From HGM04593 sp045631205 (GTDB lineage: Bacteria; Bacteroidota; Bacteroidia; Bacteroidales; Bacteroidaceae), in the NCBI GenBank assembly GCA_045631205.1, contig JAZQUI010000028.1:142586-206585 (forward strand): 64,000 nt of DNA, written 5' to 3'. The position numbers and the translations under genes are program-made. This document shows, in pieces, positions 51,152-61,099 of the stretch. Position 1 is the first letter of the stretch. Each line of letters begins with the position of its first letter. The notes below the pieces were generated by a model, which did not search any database, had not been told where the DNA came from, and saw only the letters and a list, made by a program, of their open reading frames with translations.

Positions 51152-54097
51152 TTATCTGCCACAAATACCACGATACTCGCAGAACTCGCAACGTTCCTTC
51201 TCCTCGGTGGGTGTGAACGGTTTTTCTGCATCAAAGATATCCAACAAGGTGTTCTGTAAAAGTTCCTGGAATTTATCTTTGAAATCGGCCACATTGGTAA
51301 TTGGCTTTTTCTTCATATCCACAATAAATTCCTCTCGTGTGGCATCGTTCTTCTTGTGTATATAAATGAGCGAAGGAACTACCGCTTTAATATTTGCCGG
51401 TGCAAGTTCTTTTATCCACGCAAGTCTTTCGTCGTTTTCAATGTTATTTACATTTTTCAGCAATTCTATTATAGCCACAGAGTAGAGGAATGCCTGGAAA
51501 CGATATCCCGAACTTGTTCCTTTATGTTCAAAAATCTCCTCCAATGAGTTCTTTTCATCGCTCTTTCCACCTCCGGTTTTGTAATCCACAATGTTCAGCA
51601 CTCCATCTTTCAAATCAACTCGGTCTATAGTTCCACCAATGTTCAGCAATATATCCATTCCGTCGCGACCTTTCATTGCATAAGGGAAACGTACCAGTTT
51701 CTCGCTGCCTACATATTTGAAAGGAGTATAGGCGTTGTCCATTTTCACCAGGCGGTGCAGGAAGTCGTGCAACACACCTTTGTTAATGAATTGTTCGCCG
51801 TTATACACTGGCTTGTTGCCTTTCTTGAAGAACTTCTCAACAAATGCATCATCAATGAACTTGTACAGATATTGCGGAACTTTCAAATATTTTTCAAAGT
51901 CCGATTTGTCTATCGTACCATTGTTCTTCTCCACTATATCATCGTACATCAGTTCGGCAGCAGCGTGGAATATATTACCAAAGTCGGTAGCTTTGAGTTC
52001 TGTATCCACCTCCTCAATTTCCGAAAGGTTTAATATGTAATAGTAGAAGAATTTGAGTTTGCATGCAAGGTAACGGTTTATTCCCGAAGGAGTTAGTATT
52101 GATGCATCTTTGTTCACCGCACGGTTGAAACGGTGGTGCAGTTTCTTCATAATCTCTTTACTCTTTTCAACCGATACTGCTGATGTTGTACCATCGTTCT
52201 GTTCAGCATCAAGTTTCAGGCGAGTAACATTTTCGTATATGTTGCTGCCAAGTATCTGCATAAGGTAGCGCGAGCACTCGCCTTTGGTTTTGCTCTCAGT
52301 TGAACTGTTGTATAGTATTGTAATCTTTTCGGCACGTTGCAGCAGACGGTAGAAGTAATATGCATATATAGCATCGCGGTGTTCGCTCATAGTGAGCCCG
52401 AATGCATAACGCAGGTTGTAAGGGATGTATGAGTTGTCGCTGCTGGTTTTGGGAAGGTTGCCCTCGTTGGCTGCAAGAATTATTATGTTCTTGAAGTCGA
52501 GGTTACGTGTTTCAAGCAAGCCCATAACCTGCAATCCAACAACAGGTTCACCATGGAAAGGCATAGTAAGCCCCGATATTACTCTTACCAACAGGTTTCC
52601 TATTGCCGAAGGCTGCATCTCAATCTCTCCTTTTTCGAGAAGTGATAGCAAACGCAAAGTTTGGGTGTGTGCTTTAAGCAACGCCTCGCAGAATAGTTCT
52701 TCGTAGAGGTCATTTGCAATGTCACTCGTCGTAGCACGCTCGTTTGCTATGGCATAAATAAGTTCTGCTATGTTTCTCATCCATTCGGTGTTGTCGGCTG
52801 GGCGTGTAAAAAGCATTGTCAGAATTTCGTCGGCACACAACTCTTCGTTACTGGGGAAAAAGCGTTTCTCGGCCAGTAATTTTTCGCGTAATTTGAAAGC
52901 ATTTGGGCTGCAAGCTACAATGTAGGGATGTTTTAGCACAGTTTCCACTGCCGAAAGGGCAAATTTTCCCTGTTTTTTATCCCACCCACGTGTCTGTAAA
53001 TCCACAATTTGCCTTACAAGTGTATATATGGGCGTGTGTGAAATGGGGAATCCCATTGTTACGTTAAGGTTTTGCAGAGGTCTGCCGTTAGCCTCGTCGG
53101 GCAAAGCGTGCAGAACAGGTTCGAGCATAGTTTCGTCGCACAGAACAATAGCTGTGTCAACCTCCTTTTCGCTCAAATTATTCTGCAGCCAGGTTGAAAC
53201 ATAACGCGCCTGAATGTTGTCGGTATTTGCCGACACAAACGTAATATCTTTCTTGCCTCCGAGGTTGTTGAATAGTTCCTTAGGTAGTGCGTTGGGGAAG
53301 CGTTCGAGGTTCTTGCGCATAAAGTGTCCCGCTTCGTGCTTGTTGTTCTTTATGTAAAACTCGTCGTAATCCCAGTAAAAGAGCGTCTCTTTCTCACGGC
53401 GAAGTGTGTCGAATAGTTTGTTCTCAACGCCGTTCAAAGCGTTGAAACCTATAAACACATATTTGTCGTAAGCAAAGGTCATTGTATCGCTGTGCTCAAT
53501 AACATCGCGATAAAGCATACCTTCATAAGCGAGATTTTCTTTATTCAGGTTCTCTTTGAAGGATGTGTAGATGGGGTAGAGCACTTCCCACATTCTTGTG
53601 AATTTCTCTTTCAATTCACTCTCCTTTTCGGGCTCGAAATTTTTAAAGAAGCGCATAACGGCTTTCTTCTGTTCCTCGTCGAGAATATCCTTGGCTGTTC
53701 CCAGTTCTCGCAAATCCTTTATGTTGGCAAACAGTTTGTCGGCAGGCGCAAGGTTCTTGTCAACATCGTCAAAATCCCTTATGAGCATCTCGCCCCAGTA
53801 GTAGAAACTGTCGAGTGTGTCGTTGCTTCCCGTGTGTTTTACATACTCCTTATGCAGTTTGCTGACAAGCAGTATAGGGTCGGCAATTACACTTTGCGAA
53901 CATTGCTCAAAAAGCTCACTGATAGTTATATATGCAGGGCTCCATATAGCCTTGTCACCAATCTTCTGCAACAGATATTCATTGAAGAAGAGGCTTGCGC
54001 GCTTGTTGGGGAACACTATGGCCATTCTCTCGAAGTTGCCGTTGTAACGGTCGTATAAATTGTCGGCTACAAGTTTTAAAAATTGTGTCATGTTCAA
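51152..54097 (-). CDS. addB: AddB-type subunit of a RecBCD-like helicase-nuclease
   Basis: A protein of 981 residues that with AddA processes DNA ends for recombination repair. The N-terminal helicase-like part begins AIVFPNKRASLFFNEYL and lacks an intact Walker A (no GKT/S). The C-terminal PD-(D/E)XK nuclease has DRVDLKDGVLNIVDYKTG near residue 855. Four Cys positioned as in AddB iron-sulfur nucleases are present: one in LACKLKFFYYY near 700 and three in CEFCEYRGICG at the end. The ATG overlaps the AddA TGA... more exactly, the AddA stop and AddB start share ATGA at 54094-54097 with AddA upstream on the minus strand. Confidence 0.85.
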   Translation of the reverse strand: MNMTQFLKLVADNLYDRYNGNFERMAIVFPNKRASLFFNEYLLQKIGDKAIWSPAYITISELFEQCSQSVIADPILLVSKLHKEYVKHTGSNDTLDSFYYWGEMLIRDFDDVDKNLAPADKLFANIKDLRELGTAKDILDEEQKKAVMRFFKNFEPEKESELKEKFTRMWEVLYPIYTSFKENLNKENLAYEGMLYRDVIEHSDTMTFAYDKYVFIGFNALNGVENKLFDTLRREKETLFYWDYDEFYIKNNKHEAGHFMRKNLERFPNALPKELFNNLGGKKDITFVSANTDNIQARYVSTWLQNNLSEKEVDTAIVLCDETMLEPVLHALPDEANGRPLQNLNVTMGFPISHTPIYTLVRQIVDLQTRGWDKKQGKFALSAVETVLKHPYIVACSPNAFKLREKLLAEKRFFPSNEELCADEILTMLFTRPADNTEWMRNIAELIYAIANERATTSDIANDLYEELFCEALLKAHTQTLRLLSLLEKGEIEMQPSAIGNLLVRVISGLTMPFHGEPVVGLQVMGLLETRNLDFKNIIILAANEGNLPKTSSDNSYIPYNLRYAFGLTMSEHRDAIYAYYFYRLLQRAEKITILYNSSTESKTKGECSRYLMQILGSNIYENVTRLKLDAEQNDGTTSAVSVEKSKEIMKKLHHRFNRAVNKDASILTPSGINRYLACKLKFFYYYILNLSEIEEVDTELKATDFGNIFHAAAELMYDDIVEKNNGTIDKSDFEKYLKVPQYLYKFIDDAFVEKFFKKGNKPVYNGEQFINKGVLHDFLHRLVKMDNAYTPFKYVGSEKLVRFPYAMKGRDGMDILLNIGGTIDRVDLKDGVLNIVDYKTGGGKSDEKNSLEEIFEHKGTSSGYRFQAFLYSVAIIELLKNVNNIENDERLAWIKELAPANIKAVVPSLIYIHKKNDATREEFIVDMKKKPITNVADFKDKFQELLQNTLLDIFDAEKPFTPTEEKERCEFCEYRGICGR

Positions 54098-57000
54098 ACC
54101 TCCTCTATTTCGTTTCTATCAACATACCATACATATCCTTTTACACCTGCATATCCCATCATTTTAAGCAGTTCCATATAATCTTTTACCTGCTTAACGT
54201 GTTCGGGGTTCTTACGTGCAAATTTATAATCGACCACAATAACCTCTTCGTCGCTTATCATAACACGGTCGGGGCGGTAGTTATTCTTTTCCTTATTATA
54301 GCTATTGCAAAGAATGGCACATTCGTTGAAAAGCTTGTATTTACCGCTGAACCACTCCTTGCTTTCTGGCAATTCAATGGCGTTTTCTATTTTGTTCTTT
54401 ATATAAGCCTTTTCATTCTCTGTGGATATAAGTCCCTCAATATGCATCTTGTTGAGCAGTCTGGTTAGTTCCTTTCCTGTATTCAGTTGCGCAAGTATGC
54501 TGTGCATAAGTTCTCCACGTGCGGCAGAATCGTAGTTACGCTTTTCACTATCGTCGCTTGCAAGAAAGCGTGCAAGTTCTCTCGATTGCTTGAATGTGAG
54601 CTTGTTTTCATAGTATGCGAAACCTTGTTTGATAACCTCTTCGTTGGCAATGAAAGGATTTTCGTTTGTTTTCTTTTCTTCCTTTTTATTTGCCACCACA
54701 ACCTCTCCGTAGCGGTAAACGAGCTCTGTATCGTCATAGGTTGCTCCGGTGAGTTGGCTCAACTGTCTCATAGTATTGCGGAATACTCTCGACATTGTAA
54801 AGCTCTTTCCCTCGCTGCTTCCGCTTACTGCATCGGTGAATATGTAAAGGTTGTTTTTTGCACGCGTCGTTGCCACATACAATATGTTCAGGTTGTCCAC
54901 TATCTGGTATAGCAATTCTTTATTGTAATCCTTGGCATATATAGATTTAAGCATACTCTCCTGCCTGTTTATGGGCAACAGGCTCATCATATTGTAAGGC
55001 TCCTGTGTGGGCTCACACCACAATGTGCCATTAGCTAATCCTGTGAGTCCCCAATCGCAGAAAGGTATTATAACCGTGTCAAACTCCAGACCTTTGGATT
55101 TATGTATGGTCATAACCGTTACGCTGTTGCTGCTTGCCGAGGGTATTGTTTCGTCGCAGAGTTTTTCGTCCCACATTTCGAGAAAACCGTTTATGTCGGC
55201 ACATCTGTTGTTTATGCATTGCGATGCGTGGTCAAGGAATGAGAAAAGATAAGCCTCTTCACCTTTTATTTCCGAAATGCGCAGTAGCGATATTATTTTC
55301 TCAATGAGTTCATATATAGGCAAGCCTTTAAGGTAGGGTAGTTCCTCTATATACTCCTCGGGCAAGAAACTTGTGCGTCCCTTTTTGTCAATGAGTTGGC
55401 AAATATCGGGGTTTATGTTTTTTACAACCCTTTCGTAGAGTGTTACAAAGTTCACAAGGTTAATATCATCTTCGGGTACAGCAATGTGTCTTAACGCTGC
55501 AATCACAAGCTGCACCGCCATTGATGCCGATAATTTATATGCTTCGTTCGATACAATTTTCAGGTCTTTGAACTCTTTCTTGAACTCCTCAACAATATCG
55601 GCTATGACATCGTTGCCACGTAGCAGAATGGCTATATCCTTCGGCAACACACCTTTCTCTTCTATAAGTTCGTGCAGGGTTTTCATAAGTTGAAGAATGG
55701 CCTCCTGTTTCATTGAACCTCGGGCATTTTCTTTCTTAATCTCCCTGATCTCTACATAACCTTCCTCACCGCGTTTTTGAGAAACAGCCTGTTCCACATC
55801 GAAATAAGCACGGGTGAGTTTTGTTATATCATCGCCTACTTTACCTTTGAAACTTGTATTTATAACCTCGGTGGCACTGCTGTAAAGTTTGTTGTTGAAA
55901 GCAACTACACGACGGCTGCTGCGGTAGTTGGTCGATTTATATGTCACTCCGTCTTGTTCCACCTCTTGCGATGCTATCTTTATGGTTTCGGGGTGGAATT
56001 CCTCGATGTTGTTCATTATATTCCAGTCGCTGTTTCTCCAGCGATATATGGATTGTTTCACATCGCCCACGATTAGGTTGTAGTTTCCGCGTGCGAGTAC
56101 TTCGTCGAGTAGTATGCTGAAACAATTCCATTGAAGTTTCGATGTGTCCTGGAATTCGTCGATGAAAATATGGTTTATTTCCGTGCCAATTTTCTCAAAG
56201 ATGAACGATGTATTGTTCGTTATCATACTGCTGAGAAAGTATGTGGTTTCGGCAAGCAGAAAGCGGTTTTCCCTTTCGTTCTCCTCCTTTAGGGTTTTGG
56301 CAATTGTGTTCAGCAGCCCTAATTGGTGGTATTTGTTTAGCGACAAGCGACAACTGTTAAGTGTTTCCGTTTTTTCATCCTCAATTTCTTTTGCCTCGGC
56401 AAGCAGGCTTGCCACTTTGTCGTTTATGCCTCCAATGGACGAAATTTTATCGCAGTTGTCAATAAGAGCTTGTATCTTGTCGCCCATAGGGTTGATGTCG
56501 CCACTCTTCATCTTTTCAAAGAAGCCCCACACACCTCCGCGTGTCTTTCCGTAAAAATCGTTCGGGCCGAATCCCTCGGCAAGAGTGAAAAACTGTTTGG
56601 CTATTCCTTTCAAGCGGTCTGTTATTTCCACTTCCATCGCTTTGACCTTCTGGTAGAACTCTTTGAGATGGCCACCATTGTCTTTTTCAATTTCCTGGCG
56701 CAGTGCTTCGCCACGCTCCTGATACTCCTCTTTGAGCAGGTTGCGTGCAAAATCCTTTATGGCGTATGTAACTTTCCACGTCTTGTTGTTGTTGAGGTTG
56801 TCCTCAATGAAATTTATTATCTGTTTTATTTCGTTCGAGCCCTCTTCGAGTCTTTTGATAAATAAATCAATAGCTTCGTCGAGCAAGTCTTCACCTTGGA
56901 GTGAAAACTCAACATCGCCGTTAAGTTCCAACTCTTTGGCAAGACTGCGCAGCACCGATTGGAAGAAAGAGTCAATTGTTTGTATGCGAAAGTGCCCATA

Positions 57001-57312
57001 GTCGTGCATAATAAGGTTCAGCGCAGTGCGTGCGTTTCTGCTTATCTCCTCACGGCTCTTGGAAGGGTAGGCTGCAAGCATCATATTCATATAGTCGCTC
57101 GATGATGGTAGGTCGTAGGCGATACCATAAAGCTGGCTCAAAATGCGCTCTTTCATCTCGCCTGTTGCCTTGTTTGTAAATGTAACAGCTACTATGTGCC
57201 TGTATGCATCGGGTTGCTTAATGAGCAATGTAATATATCGCACGGCCAGAATAAAGGTCTTTCCCGACCCGGCCGATGCCCTGAATACTTCCAGATTTTT
57301 TCCGTTTTCCAT
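54094..57312 (-). CDS. addA: AddA-type UvrD/RecB helicase-nuclease
   Basis: A protein of 1072 residues, the ATP-driven motor of the AddAB enzyme. It starts at ATG 57312 (MENGKNLEVFRASAGSGKT) with Walker A at residues 12-19. UvrD motifs follow: VTFTNKATGEMKERI, FIDEFQDTSKLQW, VGDVKQSIYRWR, VMTIHKSKGLEFDTVIIPF and LYVATTRAKNNLYIF. The C-terminal nuclease has GELMHSILAQL, RPDRVMISDEEVIVVDYKF and KQVKDYMELL. The earlier in-frame ATG at 57357 adds 15 unconserved residues. It overlaps addB by four bases, so the two are made together. No RecBCD-type RecD is near. Confidence 0.9.
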   Translation of the reverse strand: MENGKNLEVFRASAGSGKTFILAVRYITLLIKQPDAYRHIVAVTFTNKATGEMKERILSQLYGIAYDLPSSSDYMNMMLAAYPSKSREEISRNARTALNLIMHDYGHFRIQTIDSFFQSVLRSLAKELELNGDVEFSLQGEDLLDEAIDLFIKRLEEGSNEIKQIINFIEDNLNNNKTWKVTYAIKDFARNLLKEEYQERGEALRQEIEKDNGGHLKEFYQKVKAMEVEITDRLKGIAKQFFTLAEGFGPNDFYGKTRGGVWGFFEKMKSGDINPMGDKIQALIDNCDKISSIGGINDKVASLLAEAKEIEDEKTETLNSCRLSLNKYHQLGLLNTIAKTLKEENERENRFLLAETTYFLSSMITNNTSFIFEKIGTEINHIFIDEFQDTSKLQWNCFSILLDEVLARGNYNLIVGDVKQSIYRWRNSDWNIMNNIEEFHPETIKIASQEVEQDGVTYKSTNYRSSRRVVAFNNKLYSSATEVINTSFKGKVGDDITKLTRAYFDVEQAVSQKRGEEGYVEIREIKKENARGSMKQEAILQLMKTLHELIEEKGVLPKDIAILLRGNDVIADIVEEFKKEFKDLKIVSNEAYKLSASMAVQLVIAALRHIAVPEDDINLVNFVTLYERVVKNINPDICQLIDKKGRTSFLPEEYIEELPYLKGLPIYELIEKIISLLRISEIKGEEAYLFSFLDHASQCINNRCADINGFLEMWDEKLCDETIPSASSNSVTVMTIHKSKGLEFDTVIIPFCDWGLTGLANGTLWCEPTQEPYNMMSLLPINRQESMLKSIYAKDYNKELLYQIVDNLNILYVATTRAKNNLYIFTDAVSGSSEGKSFTMSRVFRNTMRQLSQLTGATYDDTELVYRYGEVVVANKKEEKKTNENPFIANEEVIKQGFAYYENKLTFKQSRELARFLASDDSEKRNYDSAARGELMHSILAQLNTGKELTRLLNKMHIEGLISTENEKAYIKNKIENAIELPESKEWFSGKYKLFNECAILCNSYNKEKNNYRPDRVMISDEEVIVVDYKFARKNPEHVKQVKDYMELLKMMGYAGVKGYVWYVDRNEIEEV

Positions 57313-57540
57313 ACTTCCCTTTCTTGCAAATTTTATGAAAAAGCCGCAACAGTACAACTTTTTATTATATATGTGACTATGCGCTATCTCTTTATATTAT
57401 CCCATCTCGTTCTTATGTTTGCATTGGAATAATTATTGCTAATTTACTTTAAAAAGCCCAAATTATCCATTTTTCTTTCTAATATTTATCCACAATAAAG
57501 TAAAATTCTCAATAAATTCTCTTATTAAATAATTTTACCA

Positions 57541-57548
57541 TAACTTTG
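57541..57548 (+). promoter_or_regulatory. -7 box upstream of panB
   Basis: TAACTTTG matches TAnnTTTG, 53 bases before the panB ATG; no clear -33 element. The rest of 57313-57540 is AT-rich without a recognised feature. Confidence 0.45.
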
Positions 57549-57601
57549 CAAAGTATTTGAGGCTTAATGCCGGGAAACAGATAAATAAAACTTTAAATAA
57601 T

Positions 57602-58423
57602 ATGTCGAAATACATAGTTGAAGACCCCCGAAAAGTAACCACTCACCGTTTTATTGAAATGAAGCGCAAGGGTGAGAAAATAGCAATGCTCACTGCATAC
57701 GATTATACAACAGCGATGCTCATTGACGGCGCCGGTGTCGATGCCATACTTGTTGGCGATTCGGCGTCAAATGTTATGGCCGGTAATGTGACTACACTTC
57801 CCATCACTCTCGACCAGATGATTTACCACGCAAAGTCGGTAGTTCGCGGAGTAAAACGTGCTCTTGTTGTTGTTGATATGCCTTTCGGAACTTACCAGGT
57901 AAATGCCGACGAGGCTGTGAAAAATGCCATTCGCATAATGAAGGAGAGTCACGCCGATGCTCTCAAACTTGAGGGTGGTGAAGAGATACTTCCCTCTGTA
58001 CGCAAAATTCTTGATGCAGGCATACCTATTATGGGACACCTGGGCCTTACTCCTCAAAGTATTAACAAGTTCGGTACCTACTCGGTACGTGCGAAGAGCG
58101 AAGAAGAGGCTGCCAAGTTGCGTCGCGATGCTCAATTGTTGCAAGAAGCCGGTTGCTTTGCCATTGTTCTTGAGAAAATCCCTGCAGCGCTTGGTGAAAC
58201 AGTTGCTAAAGAGCTTGAAATTCCTGTGATAGGTATTGGTGCCGGCGGTAATGTTGATGGACAGGTACTTGTATATGCCGATATGCTAGGTATGACAGCC
58301 GATTTTACACCTCGTTTTCTTCGCCGTTATGCCGACCTTCATACCGTCATTACCGATGCAGTTGGAAATTATGTGGGCGATGTAAAGGCTTGTGACTTCC
58401 CCAACGAAAAAGAGCAGTATTGA
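57602..58423 (+). CDS. panB: 3-methyl-2-oxobutanoate hydroxymethyltransferase
   Basis: First committed step of pantothenate synthesis: transfers a hydroxymethyl group from 5,10-methylene-THF to alpha-ketoisovalerate. The protein has 273 residues, from ATG 57602: TAYDYTTAMLIDGAGVDAILVGDSASNVMAG, TLPITLDQMIYHAKSV, VVVDMPFGTYQVN, KLEGGEE and MGHLGLTPQS are the standard motifs with metal-binding Asp and Glu. No other pan gene is nearby. It is convergent with the DUF4369 gene across a perfect 18-bp terminator. Confidence 0.95.
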   Translation: MSKYIVEDPRKVTTHRFIEMKRKGEKIAMLTAYDYTTAMLIDGAGVDAILVGDSASNVMAGNVTTLPITLDQMIYHAKSVVRGVKRALVVVDMPFGTYQVNADEAVKNAIRIMKESHADALKLEGGEEILPSVRKILDAGIPIMGHLGLTPQSINKFGTYSVRAKSEEEAAKLRRDAQLLQEAGCFAIVLEKIPAALGETVAKELEIPVIGIGAGGNVDGQVLVYADMLGMTADFTPRFLRRYADLHTVITDAVGNYVGDVKACDFPNEKEQY

Positions 58424-58470
58424 TTATATATTATAAGGTATATAACATAAGATTACCTCTTACTTATATA

Positions 58471-58510
58471 ACAATAAAAAAGGCGACTGTAAAGTCGCCT
58501 TTTTTATTGT
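58471..58510. terminator. Bidirectional terminator
   Basis: A perfect 18-bp stem (58471-58488 with 58493-58510, loop GTAA) with A-rich and T-rich arms, between panB and the DUF4369 gene. Confidence 0.85.
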
Positions 58511-58528
58511 TATGTACTTCTGATATTT

Positions 58529-59293
58529 TTATTCAACAATATCGGTGTTTGTCTCATCGGATATATTATCACCTTCTTCCTCTATCGAGTTCATCAACTC
58601 ATCAAAAGTAGAGGGGTTGTTGCGATACTCCTGCACTTCGAGTAGAATGTCGTACAACGGGTTGTTGTCGCTGTCCTGGCACTCTTCGGGAACTGCGGCA
58701 AGTAACGTAGCCAATTCGTTATCATCGAAAAGATCGTTGTATTGTGCAAGAAGGAAGAGGCCTACCATGTTGTCAATATTATCTCTTATTACGCCCTGTA
58801 TGTATTCCATAGCCTGGCGTTGTATGAGATTGTTCTTGTTGCTGATTTCGGCATAGTTCTCTTCACTCATTGTGCTGTCGCGGTAAAGAACATCCTGCAA
58901 GCTCAACATTTTCATCACATAGCTTTCCAACGAGTCTTCTACCTGTATGTTCAGGTCGTTCATCGGAGTTCCGGTGATATAGCTGTAATCGGGTGCTATT
59001 TCGGCTTTAATCTCACCTGGTTCAAGGAAGAAGAGAGCATAAATGGGAGCCTCTTCGGTCTCGTAGCCAATGTAGTAGATTTTACAACCATCCTGTTTGC
59101 CATTAAAGACAAACTCTCCGTTTTCAATGGTTGTTTTTGCAACCGTTGTAAAGTCGATACCGTTGCTCGAATAACCAAGCATAACGCTGTCGCCATCCTC
59201 TGCACCATCAATTACACCTGTAATCTTGTACTCGGGTGTGCTGCATGCAAACAAGGTTATTGCTGTAATGAATAATATCAGTAATTTTTTCAT
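58529..59293 (-). CDS. DUF4369 lipoprotein
   Basis: A protein of 254 residues with a lipoprotein signal (MKKLLILFITAITLFACS, Cys17). The first 110 mature residues form a DUF4369 beta domain (YKITGVIDGAEDGDSVMLGY, NGEFVFNGKQ, FLEPGEIKAEI), a module usually placed before a TlpA thioredoxin domain. Here no thioredoxin domain follows; the rest is helical and ends in an acidic tail. Function unknown. It lies 14 bases after prs on the minus strand and is probably co-transcribed with it. Confidence 0.82.
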   Translation of the reverse strand: MKKLLILFITAITLFACSTPEYKITGVIDGAEDGDSVMLGYSSNGIDFTTVAKTTIENGEFVFNGKQDGCKIYYIGYETEEAPIYALFFLEPGEIKAEIAPDYSYITGTPMNDLNIQVEDSLESYVMKMLSLQDVLYRDSTMSEENYAEISNKNNLIQRQAMEYIQGVIRDNIDNMVGLFLLAQYNDLFDDNELATLLAAVPEECQDSDNNPLYDILLEVQEYRNNPSTFDELMNSIEEEGDNISDETNTDIVE

Positions 59294-59307
59294 ACGATAT
59301 TAACAAA

Positions 59308-60243
59308 TTAGCAAATGTATTGTTTGCTGATAGATTGGTTGTTGAGCACGCACTCAATAGCCTCGGCAAAGATACCTGCGATAGAGAGCTGTTTTACTTT
59401 GGGGCAACCACGGTCGTAGGGGATACTGTTTGTGAATACAATCTCCTCCATAGAAGACTCGCGTACACGCTCCGAAGCGTTACCCGACATAATGCAGTGT
59501 GATGCAATTGCGCGAACCGATTTTGCACCGTTCTCCATCATCAAGTTAGCAGCTTTTGAAATTGTACCGGCTGTGTCCACGATATCGTCAACCAAAACAA
59601 CGTTCTTGTCTTTTACATCACCAATGATCTGCATAGTGTCAACCACGTTTGCTTTTGCACGTGTCTTGTGGCAAAGTACCAGAGGTACACCCAAGCATTT
59701 AGAGTAAGCACTTGCACGTTTTGAACCACCAACGTCGGGAGTTGCAATTACAAGGTTGTCGAGTTTCAAAGAGTTGATGTAGGGGACGAATACCATTGAT
59801 GCATACAAGTGGTCAACGGGTATGTCAAAGAAACCCTGAATCTGGTCGGCGTGGAGGTCCATAGTGATGATACGGCTGACACCTGCAACGCTCAAAAGGT
59901 CGGCAACGAGTTTTGCACCGATAGAAACACGGGGTTTGTCCTTGCGATCCTGACGAGCCCAACCGAAGTAAGGCATTACTGCAATGATGCTCTTTGCCGA
60001 TGCACGTTTAGCGGCATCCACCATAAGGAGCAACTCCATGAGGTTGTCCGAGTTGGGGAATGTCGATTGTACAAGGAATACATTCTTACCGCGGATAGAC
60101 TCTTCGTAAGATACAGCAAATTCTCCATCGGCAAAATAAGTGGTGTTCATCTGTCCGAGTTCACAACCAAGTTCTTTGCAGATTTCTTCGGCAAGATAAC
60201 GCGATTTTGTGCCTGCAAACACCATGTAGGGAGTATTGTTCAT
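59308..60243 (-). CDS. prs: Ribose-phosphate pyrophosphokinase
   Basis: Makes PRPP from ribose-5-phosphate and ATP, the precursor for purines, pyrimidines, His and Trp. The protein has 311 residues: FADGEFAVSYEESIRGKNVFLVQST, YFGWARQDRKDKPR, SRIITMDLHADQIQGFF, and the PRPP-binding loop VVLVDDIVDTAGTISKA. Length is normal. The product feeds the PurF-type enzyme encoded at 38716, but there is no operon link. Upstream at 58 bases is the ThiE-like gene on the same strand. Confidence 0.96.
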   Translation of the reverse strand: MNNTPYMVFAGTKSRYLAEEICKELGCELGQMNTTYFADGEFAVSYEESIRGKNVFLVQSTFPNSDNLMELLLMVDAAKRASAKSIIAVMPYFGWARQDRKDKPRVSIGAKLVADLLSVAGVSRIITMDLHADQIQGFFDIPVDHLYASMVFVPYINSLKLDNLVIATPDVGGSKRASAYSKCLGVPLVLCHKTRAKANVVDTMQIIGDVKDKNVVLVDDIVDTAGTISKAANLMMENGAKSVRAIASHCIMSGNASERVRESSMEEIVFTNSIPYDRGCPKVKQLSIAGIFAEAIECVLNNQSISKQYIC

Positions 60244-60301
60244 AATACAGCTAATTAAATGTTTTGTTATTTATTTTGTTTTTCAATTTTCTCTGTTTGT
60301 G

Positions 60302-60886
60302 TTAAAGCTTGTCCACAACCTTTTTTAATCTAATGAAACGGTTTACAAGTTCTGTGTAGTCGGTCGAGCGGCAAGCGTCAAAGTTAGCCCAAAGCTGCTC
60401 GTCGAGAATTACACCGCCGAAACCATAAGCAGGCAAGCGTTTGAGGTTGGCTTCGTCTATGTTGCCATAGGCCCAGGTCTTTTTGTTTATCATCTTTTTG
60501 CCAATCTCATTGAGTTCGGAACTCTGGTGGAAAGTACGACCAAGAGGGCCGAAACATACAATGTCGTATATGTCTCTCAAATCCTTCAACTCTTTCAAGT
60601 TGTGAGCATAACCCACTAACTTACCCTTTTCGTTACCCATAGGCGGGTTCGAAGTGAGTGAAAACAAAGTACCGGCCAAGTTGTACTCCTGCATAAGACG
60701 GCCGTTACATGAAAATATGCGTTTGTGGTATTTTTTAGGGATAAGACTCAGCAATCTCTCAATGAACTGAGGATGCGGATAGGACTTGTAAAGGAAAAGA
60801 TAATCGAGTCCCTCGTCGAAAAGACGGGTGATAATTTTATCTTCCTCAACAAAGAAAGTAGGTTTTGTGGCTACAGCCAGTTTCAT
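60302..60886 (-). CDS. ThiE/TenI-like protein (thiamine phosphate synthase family)
   Basis: A protein of 194 residues starting at ATG 60886 (MKLAVATKPTFFVEEDKII). It has a short TIM-barrel layout of the thiamine-phosphate synthase superfamily: LDYLFLYKSYPHPQFIERLLSLIPKKYHKRIF, LTSNPPMGNEKGKLVGYAHNLKEL, VCFGPLGRTFHQSS, and YGFGGVILDEQLW. It matches a Bacteroidota group annotated as thiamine phosphate synthase, but several canonical catalytic residues (for example the KxDD motif) are not evident. Its true role may differ. A -7-like box, TACTTTTG, lies at 60923-60916 on the minus strand. Confidence 0.6.
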   Translation of the reverse strand: MKLAVATKPTFFVEEDKIITRLFDEGLDYLFLYKSYPHPQFIERLLSLIPKKYHKRIFSCNGRLMQEYNLAGTLFSLTSNPPMGNEKGKLVGYAHNLKELKDLRDIYDIVCFGPLGRTFHQSSELNEIGKKMINKKTWAYGNIDEANLKRLPAYGFGGVILDEQLWANFDACRSTDYTELVNRFIRLKKVVDKL

Positions 60887-61099
60887 ATCTTGTGCGCTAT
60901 ATGTTGTTTCTTCTGCAAAAGTAATAATTTTTATTATAATGAACACGAAGAAAAATAACAATTATTCCAATAATTTATATAATATATACTCTTTTTTGGC
61001 ACAAATTCGCTTTTTCCCTCAATTGGGGCTTTTGAGCAAAGAACAAAAAAGTTTCAAACTATGTTTTATGGTGGAATAATAACCCCAAAAAATTCAGTT